A stretch of 64,000 nt of DNA from Nocardia brasiliensis IFM 10847 (GTDB taxonomy: Bacteria; Actinomycetota; Actinomycetes; Mycobacteriales; Mycobacteriaceae), in assembly GCF_000710915.1 (NCBI RefSeq), contig NZ_BAUA01000082.1, positions 1-64,000 of the forward strand, written 5' to 3'. Below are positions 51,811 to 59,156 of the stretch, one piece after another; position 1 is the first letter of the stretch; each line of letters starts with the position of its first letter. The notes beneath the pieces were generated by a model. It was not told the origin of the DNA. It worked only from the letters and a program-made list of their open reading frames with translations, and did no database searches. Both the position numbers and the translations under genes were made by a program.

Positions 51811-52821
51811 TCACACCACGATCACTGTTTTGCCCTGGGCATGCCCGTCGATGACGTGCTGGACCGCGGCCGCGGCCTGCGCCAGCGGATGGTGCTGCTC
51901 GACCAAGGGGCGCACCTTGCCCGCGGCGACGAGGTCGGCGAGATATTCGAGGTCGCTTCGTTGCGGGCGCATGAGGTGCACCGCGATCCGCTGGCGCACG
52001 ACCAGGTTGGCCAGCATCATCTTTCCCATCCAGACAACGGGCCCTGCCCAGTTGCCGCCGGGTGCGCCCGCGGACGAGACGAACACCCCCTTCGGGGTGA
52101 GCACGCGACGACAGTCCCGGAGCCTCCGATTGCCGACGAGGTCGAGCAGCACGTCGTAGCGCGTCTCGCCGGCGGTGAAATCGGCTGCGGTGTAGTCGAT
52201 CACGTGGTCCGCGCCGAGCGTCCGGACCGCCGCGAGGTGGCGGGTGCTGCACACCGCGGTCACCTCCGCGCCGAGCGCCTTGGCGAGTTGGACCGCGAAC
52301 GTGCCGACACCGCCGGAGGCGCCGTTGATCAGAACGCGCTGCCCGGCCCGCAGACGCCCGGCGTCGCGCAGACCCTGCAACGCCGTCATGCCCGAATCCG
52401 GCACGGCGGCAAGCTCTTCGAAACTCGCCCCAGTCGGCGCCGGGGCGAGGCGCTGCGCGCAGACGCAGGCGTACTCGGCGAAAGCACCCGACCCGACCTG
52501 GCCGAAAACCCGGTCCCCACGCCGGAATCCGGCGACACCCGCACCGACCGCGACCACCTCGCCCGCCAGGTCGTGCCCGATCACCGGATCCTTGGGCCTG
52601 CGCAGCCCGAATCCGAGGCGCAGCAGATATGGCGTGCCGGTGAGCAAGTGGGCGTCGCCCTGACACACCGCCGCGGCCCGGACCCGGACCAGCACCTCAC
52701 CCGCGCGCGGGTTCGGCCGGGCGACCCGCTCGATCCGGAGCACCTCGCCGGTGCCGTAACGCGGTGCGACGACCGCTGCCATCTCGGCGACTTCCGCGTT
52801 GGGGCTCTTGATCTCGGACAT
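51811..52821 (-). CDS. Zinc-less MDR quinone oxidoreductase/alcohol dehydrogenase-like protein
   Basis: The 336-residue medium-chain reductase has a GroES-like N-terminal half (EVLVRVRAAAVCQGDAHLLTG, VIGHDLAGEVVAVGAG) and the Rossmann motif VLINGASGGVGTFAVQLAKALGAEVTAVCS. It ends GHAQGKTVIVV. Residues for structural zinc are not evident, so an NADPH-dependent quinone or enone reductase is likely. It is divergent from a TetR gene with two palindromes in the gap, and convergent with the WYL gene. Confidence 0.9.
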   Translation of the reverse strand: MSEIKSPNAEVAEMAAVVAPRYGTGEVLRIERVARPNPRAGEVLVRVRAAAVCQGDAHLLTGTPYLLRLGFGLRRPKDPVIGHDLAGEVVAVGAGVAGFRRGDRVFGQVGSGAFAEYACVCAQRLAPAPTGASFEELAAVPDSGMTALQGLRDAGRLRAGQRVLINGASGGVGTFAVQLAKALGAEVTAVCSTRHLAAVRTLGADHVIDYTAADFTAGETRYDVLLDLVGNRRLRDCRRVLTPKGVFVSSAGAPGGNWAGPVVWMGKMMLANLVVRQRIAVHLMRPQRSDLEYLADLVAAGKVRPLVEQHHPLAQAAAAVQHVIDGHAQGKTVIVV

Positions 52822-52842
52822 AGATTTCCTCGCTGGAACGGA

Positions 52843-52859
52843 GACTTACAGCGTAAGTC
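52843..52859. promoter_or_regulatory. TetR operator 1 (perfect palindrome)
   Basis: GACTTAC and GTAAGTC flank AGC. It lies 22 bases before the oxidoreductase start. Confidence 0.8.
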
Positions 52860-52878
52860 GCTCGCCTCGGACGGTACG

Positions 52879-52891
52879 CTTACACCGTAAG
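52879..52891. promoter_or_regulatory. TetR operator 2
   Basis: CTTAC-ACC-GTAAG repeats the symmetric core of operator 1, 34 bases away centre to centre and 21 bases before the TetR start. Confidence 0.75.
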
Positions 52892-52911
52892 TACGTCAAC
52901 CGAGAGGGCCC

Positions 52912-53616
52912 ATGCCCAAGCCAACCGCCGCCCGCGCGCCGCTGAACCGCGAAAAGGTGCTGCGCGCCGCCCTCCGCGTCGCCGACGAGCAGGGGCTCGC
53001 CGCGCTGTCCATGCGCAAGCTGGCCCACCTGCTCGGCGTCGAGGCGATGTCGCTGTACAACCACGTCGCCAACAAGGACGACCTGCTCGACGGCCTCGCC
53101 GATCTGGTGATCGCCGAAATGGCCGTGCCCGCCATCGGCGGCGATTGGAAGGCGGCCATGCGCGCCCGCGCGACCTCCGCGCACGAGGTGCTACGGCGGC
53201 ACCCGTGGGCCACCGGACTCATCGGCTCCCGCCTGAACGTGGGCCCGGCCATGCTGCGCTACATCGACGCCACCGTCGGCTGCCTGCACGCCGCGGGCTT
53301 CTCGTATCAACTCGCCGACCGCGCCTGGAACGCAATGGACAGCCACATCTACGGCTTCACCATGCAGGAGTCGAACTTTCCACTCCAGCCCGACGAGTAC
53401 GCTTCCGCCGCAGCGCATTTCCTGCCACGGATACCGGCGGATCAGTTCCCGTACATGAACGCGCTGTCCCAGCTCGTGATCGAGGGAAAGCACACGGGGA
53501 TAGCGGATTTCGACTTCGGCCTGGACCTTATCCTCGATGGGCTGGAACGCCTGCTCGCCGCGTCGGACCCGCGGCCGCGCGAAATCAGTCGACGCCCGCC
53601 GTCGCCTCGGGATTGA
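52912..53616 (+). CDS. TetR/AcrR regulator of the quinone oxidoreductase
   Basis: This 234-residue regulator has an HTH at about 25-55 (ALSMRKLAHLLGVEAMSLYNHVANKDDLLDGLADLV) and a TetR_C-type ligand domain (RRHPWATGLIGSRLNVGPAMLRYIDATVGCLHAAGFS). The two palindromes upstream are shared with the divergent oxidoreductase, fitting autorepression and an electrophile or quinone inducer. Its 3' end overlaps the convergent MarR gene by 32 bases. Confidence 0.9.
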   Translation: MPKPTAARAPLNREKVLRAALRVADEQGLAALSMRKLAHLLGVEAMSLYNHVANKDDLLDGLADLVIAEMAVPAIGGDWKAAMRARATSAHEVLRRHPWATGLIGSRLNVGPAMLRYIDATVGCLHAAGFSYQLADRAWNAMDSHIYGFTMQESNFPLQPDEYASAAAHFLPRIPADQFPYMNALSQLVIEGKHTGIADFDFGLDLILDGLERLLAASDPRPREISRRPPSPRD

Positions 53617-54049
53617 CCGTGTCGCGCACGATGCGCAGCGCGGTGACGAACCCCGTCAGCTGCTCAGGGGTCAGCAACCCGGTCAACCAGCGGTCCACCG
53701 CGACCAGATAGTCGGGCAGCACCTCGGTGAGCCGCTGCGCGCCCGCCGCGGTGAGCACCGCGTAGGCGCTGCGCCGGTCACCGGGATCGAGTTCCCGTTC
53801 GACCAGCCCGGCGCGGGTGAGCCGGTCGACCAGCCGGGTCACGCCGCTGGTGGACAGCGCGGCCTGGGTCGCCAGGTCGGACATGCGCAGTCGCCGGTCC
53901 GGCGAACGGCTCAGGCGCATCAGCGCATTCAGGTCCATGCCGGATAGGCCGTGCGCCCGCCAGGTCGGCTCCAGCCTGGCGACCACGCCCGCGTGCGCCT
54001 CGAACAGCAGCCCCATCGTGGTCAGCCGGGGGTCGTCGAACAGGTCCAT
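53585..54049 (-). CDS. MarR-family regulator
   Basis: The 154-residue winged-helix protein has LSGMDLNALMRLSRSPDRRLRMSDLATQAALSTSGVTRLVDRLTRAGLVERELDPGDRRSAYAVLTAAG, the complete MarR DNA-binding core with the DxRS wing. It is divergent from the SGNH hydrolase gene, and a TAGTTGACAC direct repeat in the gap overlaps that gene's promoter. Likely role: repression of the hydrolase, relieved by a phenolic or oxidant signal (inference). Confidence 0.9.
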   Translation of the reverse strand: MDLFDDPRLTTMGLLFEAHAGVVARLEPTWRAHGLSGMDLNALMRLSRSPDRRLRMSDLATQAALSTSGVTRLVDRLTRAGLVERELDPGDRRSAYAVLTAAGAQRLTEVLPDYLVAVDRWLTGLLTPEQLTGFVTALRIVRDTVNPEATAGVD

Positions 54050-54068
54050 ACCGCCAACCTACCGCAAG

Positions 54069-54093
54069 TAGTTGACACAGGGATAGTTGACAC
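54069..54093. repeat. TAGTTGACAC direct repeat, probable MarR site
   Basis: Two exact copies of TAGTTGACAC at 54069 and 54084 are spaced 15 bases apart in the MarR/SGNH gap. The second contains the TTGACA -35 box of the hydrolase promoter. Confidence 0.65.
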
Positions 54094-54115
54094 GAGGAAT
54101 ACACCGTTGTAGAAA
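54087..54115 (+). promoter_or_regulatory. Near-consensus promoter of the SGNH hydrolase gene
   Basis: TTGACA at 54087-54092, a 17-base spacer and TAGAAA at 54110-54115 form a sigma-70-like promoter about 40 bases ahead of the ATG. Such agreement is rare in this GC-rich sequence. Confidence 0.65.
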
Positions 54116-54157
54116 TATGCCTCCGCATTATTCCTCGCAGCAACTAATGGAGTATCG

Positions 54158-55297
54158 ATGTCTGACACCACCCACTGGGTCGCCGGCTTCCGTTCCGCGG
54201 TCATCAGCCCCTACGAGCAGGTCAAACTCGCCGAATCGCGGGCATTCGCCGACGAGACCGTCCGCCAGGTACTACACCTGGCCGGTGGCGGTGACCAGCT
54301 CCGGATCCGGCTGACCAACTTGTTCGGACGGGACGCGCTGACCATCGGCGCCGCACGGGTCGCGCTGCGCAAAGCGGGCAGCGCGATCGTCACCGAAACC
54401 GATGTCGCACTGCACTTCTCCGGTGCGGAGCAATCGGCGATTCCGGCGGGTGGCGAACTCGTCAGCGATCCGGTCGCGCTGACCGTCGCACCGGGAGACG
54501 ACCTGATGCTCAGCCTGTACCTGCCCGAACCGACCGGACTCGCGACCTTCTCGCACCAGCCCTCCGAAATCGCTTACATCGCAACCGGAAATGTCGCCTC
54601 CGTGCCGGAACTCAATGGCGCGCAGACGTTTCCGGCGCGCTTCTTCGTCTCCGGCGTGGACGTGTCCGCGCCGGTGGGCACACCGGTCGCCGTGGCGTTC
54701 GGCGACTCCTGGTTCGAAGGCGTCGGCACGACCATGAGCGCGAACCGCCGCTCGGTGGACGTATTGAACAGCAGACTCGACCGCGGCTGGGCGGTCAATC
54801 AGGGCATCGCCGGAACCCGCTTGCTCACCAACGAGATCGGCACACCCGGGCTGGCACGCTTCGACCGCGACGTACTGGCCGTTCCCGGGGTGTCGGCGGT
54901 GCTGGTCAACTTCGGCATCAACGACCTCATCCTCGGCGGCATGTCGGGCGAGCCGCCCGCCACCGCGGACGAGCTGATCGCGGGCTTCACCACGCTGGCC
55001 CGCCGCGCCCGCGCCGCGGGCCTGACCGTGCACGCAGGCACCATCGGCCCCTACGCCGGCGTCATCTACCCCGGCATGCCCGTCGCCGAGACCGTGCAGA
55101 CCCGTCGTGCGGTCAACGAATGGCTGCGCACCACAGACGTTTTCGACACAGTCTTCGATGTCGCGAGCGCCGTGGAAGATCCAGCTCGGCCGGACTTCAT
55201 CCGCCCCGACTACGACAGCGGCGACGGCATGCACCTCAACGACGCGGGTGCCAGGGCCATGGCCGAAACCATCGACACCAGCGCCCTGTTTCGCTGA
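54158..55297 (+). CDS. SGNH/GDSL-type hydrolase with N-terminal beta domain
   Basis: The 379-residue protein has an N-terminal beta-sandwich-like half (about 1-165, QLRIRLTNLFGRDALTIGAARVAL) and a C-terminal SGNH hydrolase. The nucleophile block is VAFGDSWFEGVG, with LVNFGINDLILG giving the Asn and DGMHLNDAG the Asp-His pair. No signal peptide is present. Substrates of related proteins include acetylated sugars and esters; none can be named here. It is divergent from the MarR gene. Confidence 0.9.
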   Translation: MSDTTHWVAGFRSAVISPYEQVKLAESRAFADETVRQVLHLAGGGDQLRIRLTNLFGRDALTIGAARVALRKAGSAIVTETDVALHFSGAEQSAIPAGGELVSDPVALTVAPGDDLMLSLYLPEPTGLATFSHQPSEIAYIATGNVASVPELNGAQTFPARFFVSGVDVSAPVGTPVAVAFGDSWFEGVGTTMSANRRSVDVLNSRLDRGWAVNQGIAGTRLLTNEIGTPGLARFDRDVLAVPGVSAVLVNFGINDLILGGMSGEPPATADELIAGFTTLARRARAAGLTVHAGTIGPYAGVIYPGMPVAETVQTRRAVNEWLRTTDVFDTVFDVASAVEDPARPDFIRPDYDSGDGMHLNDAGARAMAETIDTSALFR

Positions 55298-55340
55298 GCC
55301 GAGCACGAGAATCGTTGCGCCGCAGGTACAACGACTTCGA

Positions 55341-55952
55341 TCACCCCTGAGGCAGGTCGCCGGCCGCCTTGATCGCCAGATCCAGCGCGCCGTCGACCGC
55401 ATCCTGGAAAGTCTTGTCCGCTCGCATCGCCGCCCGTCCTCCCGCGAACAGGGCGCCGCACAGTCCACCGACCAGTATCGCGGCCCGCACCTCGTCCAGT
55501 TCGGCCGGGAACGCCTCGGCCAATGCCCGCGCCAGGCGATCTTCCACTTCGAACAAGCGCTGCAGAGTGGCGGCGCGCAACGACGGGACCGACATCAACA
55601 ACCGGATCCGGGTCGCCTCGAGTGCGCCCGACGGATCGCGGGGACCACCCGCCATTTCGCGCAGCATCGCCCGCATCGCCTCGGCGAGCACCGCACCGAC
55701 TTGCGCGTCCGCCGGCCGCGCCGCGATCGATGCGAGTCCGACATCGAGCAGGCCACCACCCTCGGCGAAGAGCACCGCCTCCTTCGTCGGGAAGTGGTTG
55801 AAGAAGGTGGCAGGCGAAACATCCGCTGCCGCAGCGATTTCGGTAACCGTCGTGGCGTCATAGCCGCGTGTCTCGAACAGCCGGTAGGCCGCCTCGGCGA
55901 TCGCGGTCCTGGTCCGCCGTTTCTTGCGTTCACGCAGCCCCGGTTCACCCAT
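55341..55952 (-). CDS. TetR-family regulator next to asnB
   Basis: The 203-residue regulator begins MGEPGLRERKKRRTRTAIAEAAYRLFETRGYDATTVTEIAAAADVSPATFFNHFPTKEAVL, a standard HTH. The all-helical C-terminal domain follows. It is divergent from the asparagine-synthase gene, with two palindromes in the 70-base gap, so it most likely controls itself and asnB. Confidence 0.9.
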   Translation of the reverse strand: MGEPGLRERKKRRTRTAIAEAAYRLFETRGYDATTVTEIAAAADVSPATFFNHFPTKEAVLFAEGGGLLDVGLASIAARPADAQVGAVLAEAMRAMLREMAGGPRDPSGALEATRIRLLMSVPSLRAATLQRLFEVEDRLARALAEAFPAELDEVRAAILVGGLCGALFAGGRAAMRADKTFQDAVDGALDLAIKAAGDLPQG

Positions 55953-55977
55953 GCCGGAAGCTTACTATATCGACAAT

Positions 55978-56002
55978 AAAGTTATAGTTGCTAGAACTTT
56001 AG
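55978..56002. promoter_or_regulatory. Palindromic operator in the TetR/asnB gap
   Basis: Arms TAAAGTTATAG and CTAGAACTTTA flank TTG and match in 10 of 11 pairs. The local sequence is strikingly AT-rich. Confidence 0.75.
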
Positions 56003-56013
56003 AGTGACTCTAG
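56001..56013. promoter_or_regulatory. Second palindrome just before asnB
   Basis: TAGAGT-G-ACTCTA is a perfect 13-base palindrome ending nine bases before the asnB ATG. It may be a second regulator site or lie at the transcription start. Confidence 0.5.
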
Positions 56014-56022
56014 TCTTATGGC

Positions 56023-57858
56023 ATGTGCGGAATCACCGGATGGGTCTCCTTTCAGCGAGACCTCTCGACAGCGAACAACTCCATCGACGCGATGACGGCC
56101 ACCATGGCGTGCCGCGGACCCGACGGCTCCGGCACCTGGGTCGCGCCGCACGTTGCGTTCGGACACCGGCGGCTCGCCATCATCGACCTGGCCGGCGGCA
56201 CGCAGCCGATGACGATCGAAACGCCGGATGGCGTTGTCGCCATGGTCTATTCAGGAGAGGCCTACAACTTTCGCGAACTACGCGAGGAACTGCGTGCCCG
56301 CGGGCAGCGCTGCACCACCGCCTCCGACACCGAAGTCGTGTTGCGCGCCTACCTCGAGTGGGGCACGGCCTTCGCCGAGCGACTAAACGGGATGTACGCC
56401 TTCGCCCTCTGGGATGCGCGGACCGAGCGGCTGGTGCTGGTGCGAGATCGCCTCGGCATCAAGCCTTTCTACTATTATCCGACCGAGGACGGTCTGCTGT
56501 TCGGCTCCGAGCCGAAGGCGATCCTCGCCAATCCGTTGGCGGACAGATCGATCGGCCTCGACGGGCTGCGCGAATTGTTCGTCGTCAGCGTGCGCCCAGA
56601 AGGATCGGCGTGGACCGGGATGCGTCAGGTGCCCCCGGGTTCGGTGGTGACCGTCGATCGCGCCGGACTACGCACCACCGCCTACTGGACATTGCGCACG
56701 CTCGAACACGGGGACGACCGCGCCTGCACCGTACGGACCATCCGGGACCTACTCGAGGACGTCGTTGCACGGCAACTGGTTTCGGATGTGCCGCGCTGCA
56801 TGCTGCTCTCCGGCGGGCTCGACTCGTCCGCGCTGACCGCCTTGGCCGCCGCCCATTTGCGCGGCACCGGCGAGCAGGTGCGCAGCTTCAGTGTCGAATT
56901 CCAGCAGCAGGACGAGGATTTCGTGCCGGACGAGTGGCGGGCGACGCTCGACGCGCCCTTCGCTCGGGCCGTCGCCGAACATTCCGGCACCCACCACCGG
57001 GATATCCGGCTCGACAGCGCGGCGCTCGCCGACCCGGCCGTCCGCGCCGCAGTGGTCACCGCCCGTGATCTGCCGACCGGGCACGGCGATACCGACGCGT
57101 CACTTCATCTGCTGTTCAAAGCAATTCGGGAACATTCGACCGTCGCCCTGTCCGGAGAGTCCGCGGACGAGGTCTTCGCGGGCTACCGCTGGTTCCGGAC
57201 CGCCGCCGAGCACGGCCTGACCACCTTCCCCTGGCTCGCCGTGCTGCCACCGGAGTTCGCGCAGCGCACCAGATTGCTCGATCCCGACCTGACCGCGGCC
57301 CTAGATCTCGACACCTATCTCGCGGACAGTTTCGCGGACGCGATCGCCGAGGTCGCGCGACTGGACGGTGAGAGCGACCTGGAGTTCCGGATGCGACAGG
57401 TGTCCCACCTGCACATCACTCGGCTGCTGCGCACCCTGCTCGACCGCAAGGATCGGATGAGCATGGCGGTCGGCCTCGAAGTCCGGGTGCCGTATTGCGA
57501 TCACCGGCTCGTCGAATACGTCTACAACGCCCCCTGGTCACTGAAGACGTTCGACGGCCGGGAGAAGAGCCTGCTCCGTGCCGCCACCGCCGACACACTG
57601 CCCCGCTCGGTGGTCGAACGCGTGAAGAGCCACTACCCGATCACCAAGAACCTCGACTACGTCACGGCCCTCATCCACCAATCCGCCGACCTGCTCGCCA
57701 CCCCCGGCCACCCCGTCTTCGGCCTCTACGACCACGACGCCGTCACCAAAGCCGTCGACCGTCCCGCCGCCCACCTCACCGAACCCGACCGCTTCGACCT
57801 CGAACAACTCCTCGACTTCGCGATCTGGCTCGACCACTACAACCCCCACTTCACCTGA
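56023..57858 (+). CDS. asnB: Glutamine-hydrolysing asparagine synthase (AsnB type)
   Basis: The 611-residue enzyme has an N-terminal Ntn glutaminase starting MCGITGW (Cys2 nucleophile, fixing the start), MACRGPDGSGTW and GHRRLAIIDLAGG. The synthetase domain has the P-loop SGGLDSS at 263-269 and SGESADEVFAGYRWF. Where the E. coli enzyme has an Asn-Gly-Glu oxyanion motif, this one has Ser-Gly-Glu (YSGEAYNF, 76-83). It makes Asn from Asp, or acts on another acid, possibly a peptide given the nearby NRPS. No ribosome binding site is visible. Its stop overlaps the convergent TetR gene by eight bases. Confidence 0.93.
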   Translation: MCGITGWVSFQRDLSTANNSIDAMTATMACRGPDGSGTWVAPHVAFGHRRLAIIDLAGGTQPMTIETPDGVVAMVYSGEAYNFRELREELRARGQRCTTASDTEVVLRAYLEWGTAFAERLNGMYAFALWDARTERLVLVRDRLGIKPFYYYPTEDGLLFGSEPKAILANPLADRSIGLDGLRELFVVSVRPEGSAWTGMRQVPPGSVVTVDRAGLRTTAYWTLRTLEHGDDRACTVRTIRDLLEDVVARQLVSDVPRCMLLSGGLDSSALTALAAAHLRGTGEQVRSFSVEFQQQDEDFVPDEWRATLDAPFARAVAEHSGTHHRDIRLDSAALADPAVRAAVVTARDLPTGHGDTDASLHLLFKAIREHSTVALSGESADEVFAGYRWFRTAAEHGLTTFPWLAVLPPEFAQRTRLLDPDLTAALDLDTYLADSFADAIAEVARLDGESDLEFRMRQVSHLHITRLLRTLLDRKDRMSMAVGLEVRVPYCDHRLVEYVYNAPWSLKTFDGREKSLLRAATADTLPRSVVERVKSHYPITKNLDYVTALIHQSADLLATPGHPVFGLYDHDAVTKAVDRPAAHLTEPDRFDLEQLLDFAIWLDHYNPHFT

Positions 57859-58468
57859 GCGAGGTCAAGCCGCGTAGGACTATTCGGAGGCCGGTGCGGT
57901 ATTCGTCGTCGGGGGTGACGGTTCGAGCTTGGGTGGCGGTGTCGGCCAGGAGAGGGAAGGTTTCGGGGTCCAGGGCGGCCATGGTGGCGGTGCCTCGGCC
58001 GGACAGGGCGGCGTAGTGCTCGTTTTGCAGGGCGCCCAGGAGGAAGGCGACGAGCGTGCGTTGGGCTATCACGCGGTCAGGGCCGGTGAAGCCGGCACGG
58101 GTCAGGACGGCCAGCATCGCTTCGATCACGCGCAGGGACGCGGGCGACGATTGCCGGTGTCGCAGCACCAGCGGCACGGTCTCGGGGTGGCGCGCGACGG
58201 CCGCGCGAACGCGATCCAGCAGCGCGGTCAGCGCCTCCTGCCAGGGGGCGGCGGGCGGCGACGTGGTGTCGATCGCGGCGTAGATGTGGTCGACGACCAG
58301 CACTTCGAGTGCCTCGCGGTCGGCGACGTAGCGATAGAGCGCCATCGTGGCCACGCCGAGTTCCTTGGCGACCGCGCGCATCGTCAGCGCGGCCAGGCCG
58401 TCGCGGTCGAGCACCGCGAGGGCGGCGTTCGCGAGATCTGCGGTGGTCAGTGAGCGCGGACGGGGCAT
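57851..58468 (-). CDS. TetR-family regulator of the peroxiredoxin-like gene
   Basis: The 205-residue regulator begins MPRPRSLTTADLANAALAVLDRDGLAALTMRAVAKELGVATMALYRYVADREALEVLV; this ATG at 58468 is preferred over an upstream one at 58522 that would run through the operators. A TetR_C-like ligand domain follows. Two GCGTAC-N3-GTAC palindromes lie between it and the divergent gene at 58539. Confidence 0.9.
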   Translation of the reverse strand: MPRPRSLTTADLANAALAVLDRDGLAALTMRAVAKELGVATMALYRYVADREALEVLVVDHIYAAIDTTSPPAAPWQEALTALLDRVRAAVARHPETVPLVLRHRQSSPASLRVIEAMLAVLTRAGFTGPDRVIAQRTLVAFLLGALQNEHYAALSGRGTATMAALDPETFPLLADTATQARTVTPDDEYRTGLRIVLRGLTSLR

Positions 58469-58477
58469 GGGTTGACA

Positions 58478-58492
58478 GCGTACAAGGTACGC
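58478..58492. promoter_or_regulatory. TetR operator A (perfect palindrome)
   Basis: GCGTAC-AAG-GTACGC, ten bases before the TetR start. Confidence 0.8.
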
Positions 58493-58507
58493 GCATACTG
58501 GACTTAG

Positions 58508-58522
58508 GCGTACGCCGTACAC
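58508..58522. promoter_or_regulatory. TetR operator B
   Basis: GCGTAC-GCC-GTACAC has the same half-sites and spacing as operator A with one mismatch, centred 30 bases away and 16 bases before the peroxiredoxin-like start. Confidence 0.75.
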
Positions 58523-58538
58523 CTACGAAAGGAAACCC

Positions 58539-59099
58539 ATGCCCCTGCCGACCACCGTCGCCGATCGAGTGCTGACCACCGTCACCGACCGGCAGGTCTA
58601 CCTACCCGATCCGAACCGCCTGATCCACTTGCAGTTTCGCCGCTTCGCCGGGTGTCCGGTGTGCCATCTGCACCTACGCTCGATCGTCACCAGGCACGAC
58701 GAGATCACGGCCGCGAACATCCGCGAGGTCGTCGTTTTTCATTCCAGCGCAACAGAACTGCGCAAATACACCGAGGGGCTCCCGCTGGACTTCGTCGCCG
58801 ATCCCGGCAAACAGCTCTACCGAGACTTCGGCGTCGAGTCCTCGCCGCGCGCACTGCTCGACCCGCGCGGCTGGCCCGGCATCGTCCGCGGCCTGACCAG
58901 CGCCGCGGTAGCCACCCTGCGCCACCGGCAACCCACTCCCCCGACCAAACCCGAAGGTGGCAGCCTGGGCCTGCCCGCCGACTTCCTCATCGCGCCCGAC
59001 GGCCGAGTCCTGGCCGCGAAACACGGCACGCACGTCGACGACCAATGGTCCGTGGACGAACTGCTCGCCCTGGTCCCGGCACGAAAGCCGCTGTCCTGA
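58539..59099 (+). CDS. Peroxiredoxin-like / AhpC-TSA-fold protein
   Basis: The 186-residue protein has a thioredoxin-fold layout with the CxxC motif in FRRFAGCPVCHLHLRSIV (about residues 36-53), VVVFHSSATELRKY, FVADPGKQLYRDFGV and FLIAPDGRVLAAKHG. These match the peroxiredoxin-like group of AhpC/TSA proteins. It probably reduces peroxides or protein disulfides in the cytosol. AAAGGA precedes the ATG. Divergent TetR control through two palindromes suggests induction by a specific compound. Confidence 0.88.
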   Translation: MPLPTTVADRVLTTVTDRQVYLPDPNRLIHLQFRRFAGCPVCHLHLRSIVTRHDEITAANIREVVVFHSSATELRKYTEGLPLDFVADPGKQLYRDFGVESSPRALLDPRGWPGIVRGLTSAAVATLRHRQPTPPTKPEGGSLGLPADFLIAPDGRVLAAKHGTHVDDQWSVDELLALVPARKPLS

Positions 59100-59109
59100 A
59101 CGGGAAACC

Positions 59110-59142
59110 GCCGGTGCAGTGCGTCGAGAGCACTGCACCGGC
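59110..59142. terminator. Bidirectional terminator between peroxiredoxin-like gene and NRPS
   Basis: Perfect 13-base arms GCCGGTGCAGTGC and GCACTGCACCGGC flank seven bases, followed on the plus strand by GTCGGTTTTC. It lies between convergent stops. Confidence 0.88.
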
Positions 59143-59156
59143 GTCGGTTTTCGGTC

